A stretch of DNA of 64,000 bases, from the NCBI RefSeq assembly GCF_016862635.1, contig NZ_BONI01000008.1, positions 1 to 64,000 of the forward strand. The letters are read 5' to 3'. This document shows positions 63,252 through 64,000 of the stretch, in pieces (within the stretch, counting starts at the first letter, position 1; each line of letters opens with the position of its first letter). The position numbers and the translations under genes are program-made. The stretch is from Catellatospora coxensis. Lineage in GTDB: Bacteria; Actinomycetota; Actinomycetes; Mycobacteriales; Micromonosporaceae. The notes beneath the pieces were generated by a model. The model made no database searches and was not told the origin of the DNA. It was given only the letters and a program-made list of their open reading frames with translations.

Positions 63252-63507
63252 GACCCGCCCGTCCGGCTGTTGAGCAACAGGGGCATACGTTCCCTTATCT
63301 GTATAAAACGGACATGAGAGGCACGTGGATGCCACGTGAGGATTCCGTGTCCGCCGGTCGTATGCCTTGGGTAACCGGTGCCGCGAGCGAATGGCTACGC
63401 GGAAAAAACCTGGTGAGAGCACGCTGTCGGACGTGCCGTGTCAACGGCCGTCGCGGCGTGACACGGCTGTACTCCTCCGGTTGTCGGCCGCCCCGTGGAG
63501 CACCTCG

Positions 63508-63978
63508 TCACAAGGGGCTGATGTCCCACTTCCGGATGTGGCTGAAGATCAGTTGGGTCTCCAGGTGGGCCACCTCGCGGCGGGAGGTGAAGCCGTCCAG
63601 CAGCAGCCGCTGCAGGTGGGCGGCGTCGCGTACGGCGACGTGCACCAGGAAGTCGTCCGCGCCCGCGATGTGGCTCAGTGCCAGCGTCTCGGGCAGGTCC
63701 AGCACGAAGCGGATGAACGGCTCGACCACGTCACGGTTGTGCGGGCGGACCCGTACCGCGATGTAGGCCTGCAGCGGGCGGCCCAGCGCGGCCGGATCGG
63801 CGTCGGCGTGGAAGCCGGCCAGCACCCCGCGGCGTTGCAGCGCGCGTACCCGCTCCAGGCAGGTCGAGGCGGCGACATTGACGCGCGCCGCCAGATCCTT
63901 GTTCGAGATCCGCGCATCGTTCTGCAACTCGCGCAGGATCGCCGCGTCGATCGCATCAAGCACGGTGTTTCCGGTCAT
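63508..63978 (-). CDS. Lrp/AsnC family transcriptional regulator
   Basis: A 156-residue regulator with an N-terminal winged helix-turn-helix (about 8-60; LDAIDAAILRELQNDARISN, STCLERVRALQRRGVL) and a C-terminal RAM ligand-binding domain (LGRPLQAYIAVRVRPHNRD, HIAGADDFLVHVAVRDAAHL). Members form octamers and respond to amino acids. TACTCT lies 7 nt before the ATG on this strand, so it is leaderless. The gene is upstream of the glycan operon, on the same strand, with a 256-bp gap; a regulatory link is not shown. Confidence 0.93.
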   Translation of the reverse strand: MTGNTVLDAIDAAILRELQNDARISNKDLAARVNVAASTCLERVRALQRRGVLAGFHADADPAALGRPLQAYIAVRVRPHNRDVVEPFIRFVLDLPETLALSHIAGADDFLVHVAVRDAAHLQRLLLDGFTSRREVAHLETQLIFSHIRKWDISPL

Positions 63979-64000
63979 ACCCCGAAGAGTATTCGGACCC

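Overview
The window is high-GC actinobacterial DNA, most likely from a member of the Micromonosporaceae. The grounds are the codon use, the many leaderless TANNNT starts, the phosphatidylinositol-mannoside gene order (thrS, HIT, pgsA, acyltransferase, pimA), and the ABC sugar importer without its own ATPase. The set of secreted polysaccharide-active proteins also fits. The genus cannot be fixed from the sequence. No tRNA, rRNA, CRISPR array, insertion sequence or prophage is visible, so the region looks chromosomal.

Layout. 0-9 kb: a bifunctional penicillin-binding protein, a YceI protein, an HTH-TOBE molybdate-type regulator followed directly by a ModC-like ATPase (no modA or modB between them), valS with a valine-codon leader peptide, a TM2 protein and trmB. 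9-17 kb: a secreted amidase, small hypothetical genes, a TPR/Fn3 membrane protein, an SDR, a secreted SGNH hydrolase and a CBM2-Fn3-GH18 chitinase. 17-26 kb: an MFS exporter with an extra C-terminal domain, a thioredoxin/DUF4395 pair, a VOC protein, a VapBC pair, an FHA-ABC-permease fusion, a candidate structured ncRNA and a Na+/H+ antiporter. 26-39 kb: an AA10 LPMO with CBM2, a Gfo/Idh/MocA oxidoreductase, a Ser/Thr kinase, a GH1 beta-glucosidase under a CebR-like box, a 710-bp non-coding stretch with further boxes and hairpins, a sugar ABC operon and a cold-shock gene. 39-46 kb: a tam-like methyltransferase, an adenosine-deaminase family protein, a membrane-anchored PemK-like protein, a large sensor/GGDEF/EAL protein and a CFA-synthase-like enzyme. 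46-57.5 kb: thrS, the PIM-synthesis genes and pdxS. 57.5-64 kb: a GlxA-like copper oxidase, a GT39-like and a BcsA/CslA-like glycosyltransferase, and an Lrp/AsnC regulator.

How the genes work together. Chitinase, LPMO, beta-glucosidase and a sugar ABC importer form a saprophytic chitin/cellulose-use theme. The CslA-like synthase and GlxA-like oxidase suggest a surface beta-glycan made and modified at the envelope. pgsA, the acyltransferase and pimA start PIM synthesis.

The least ordinary features are non-coding or very small. They are (i) 74-bp tandem cassettes encoding 25-residue peptides that start and stop on overlapping codons inside the sugar operon, with a relative between thrS and the next gene; (ii) a 19-residue valine-rich leader peptide before valS; (iii) a probable 170-nt structured RNA at 23.8-24.0 kb closed by a perfect 12-bp stem and ended by a terminator; and (iv) three families of long palindromes, two of them sited largely or wholly at convergent gene ends.
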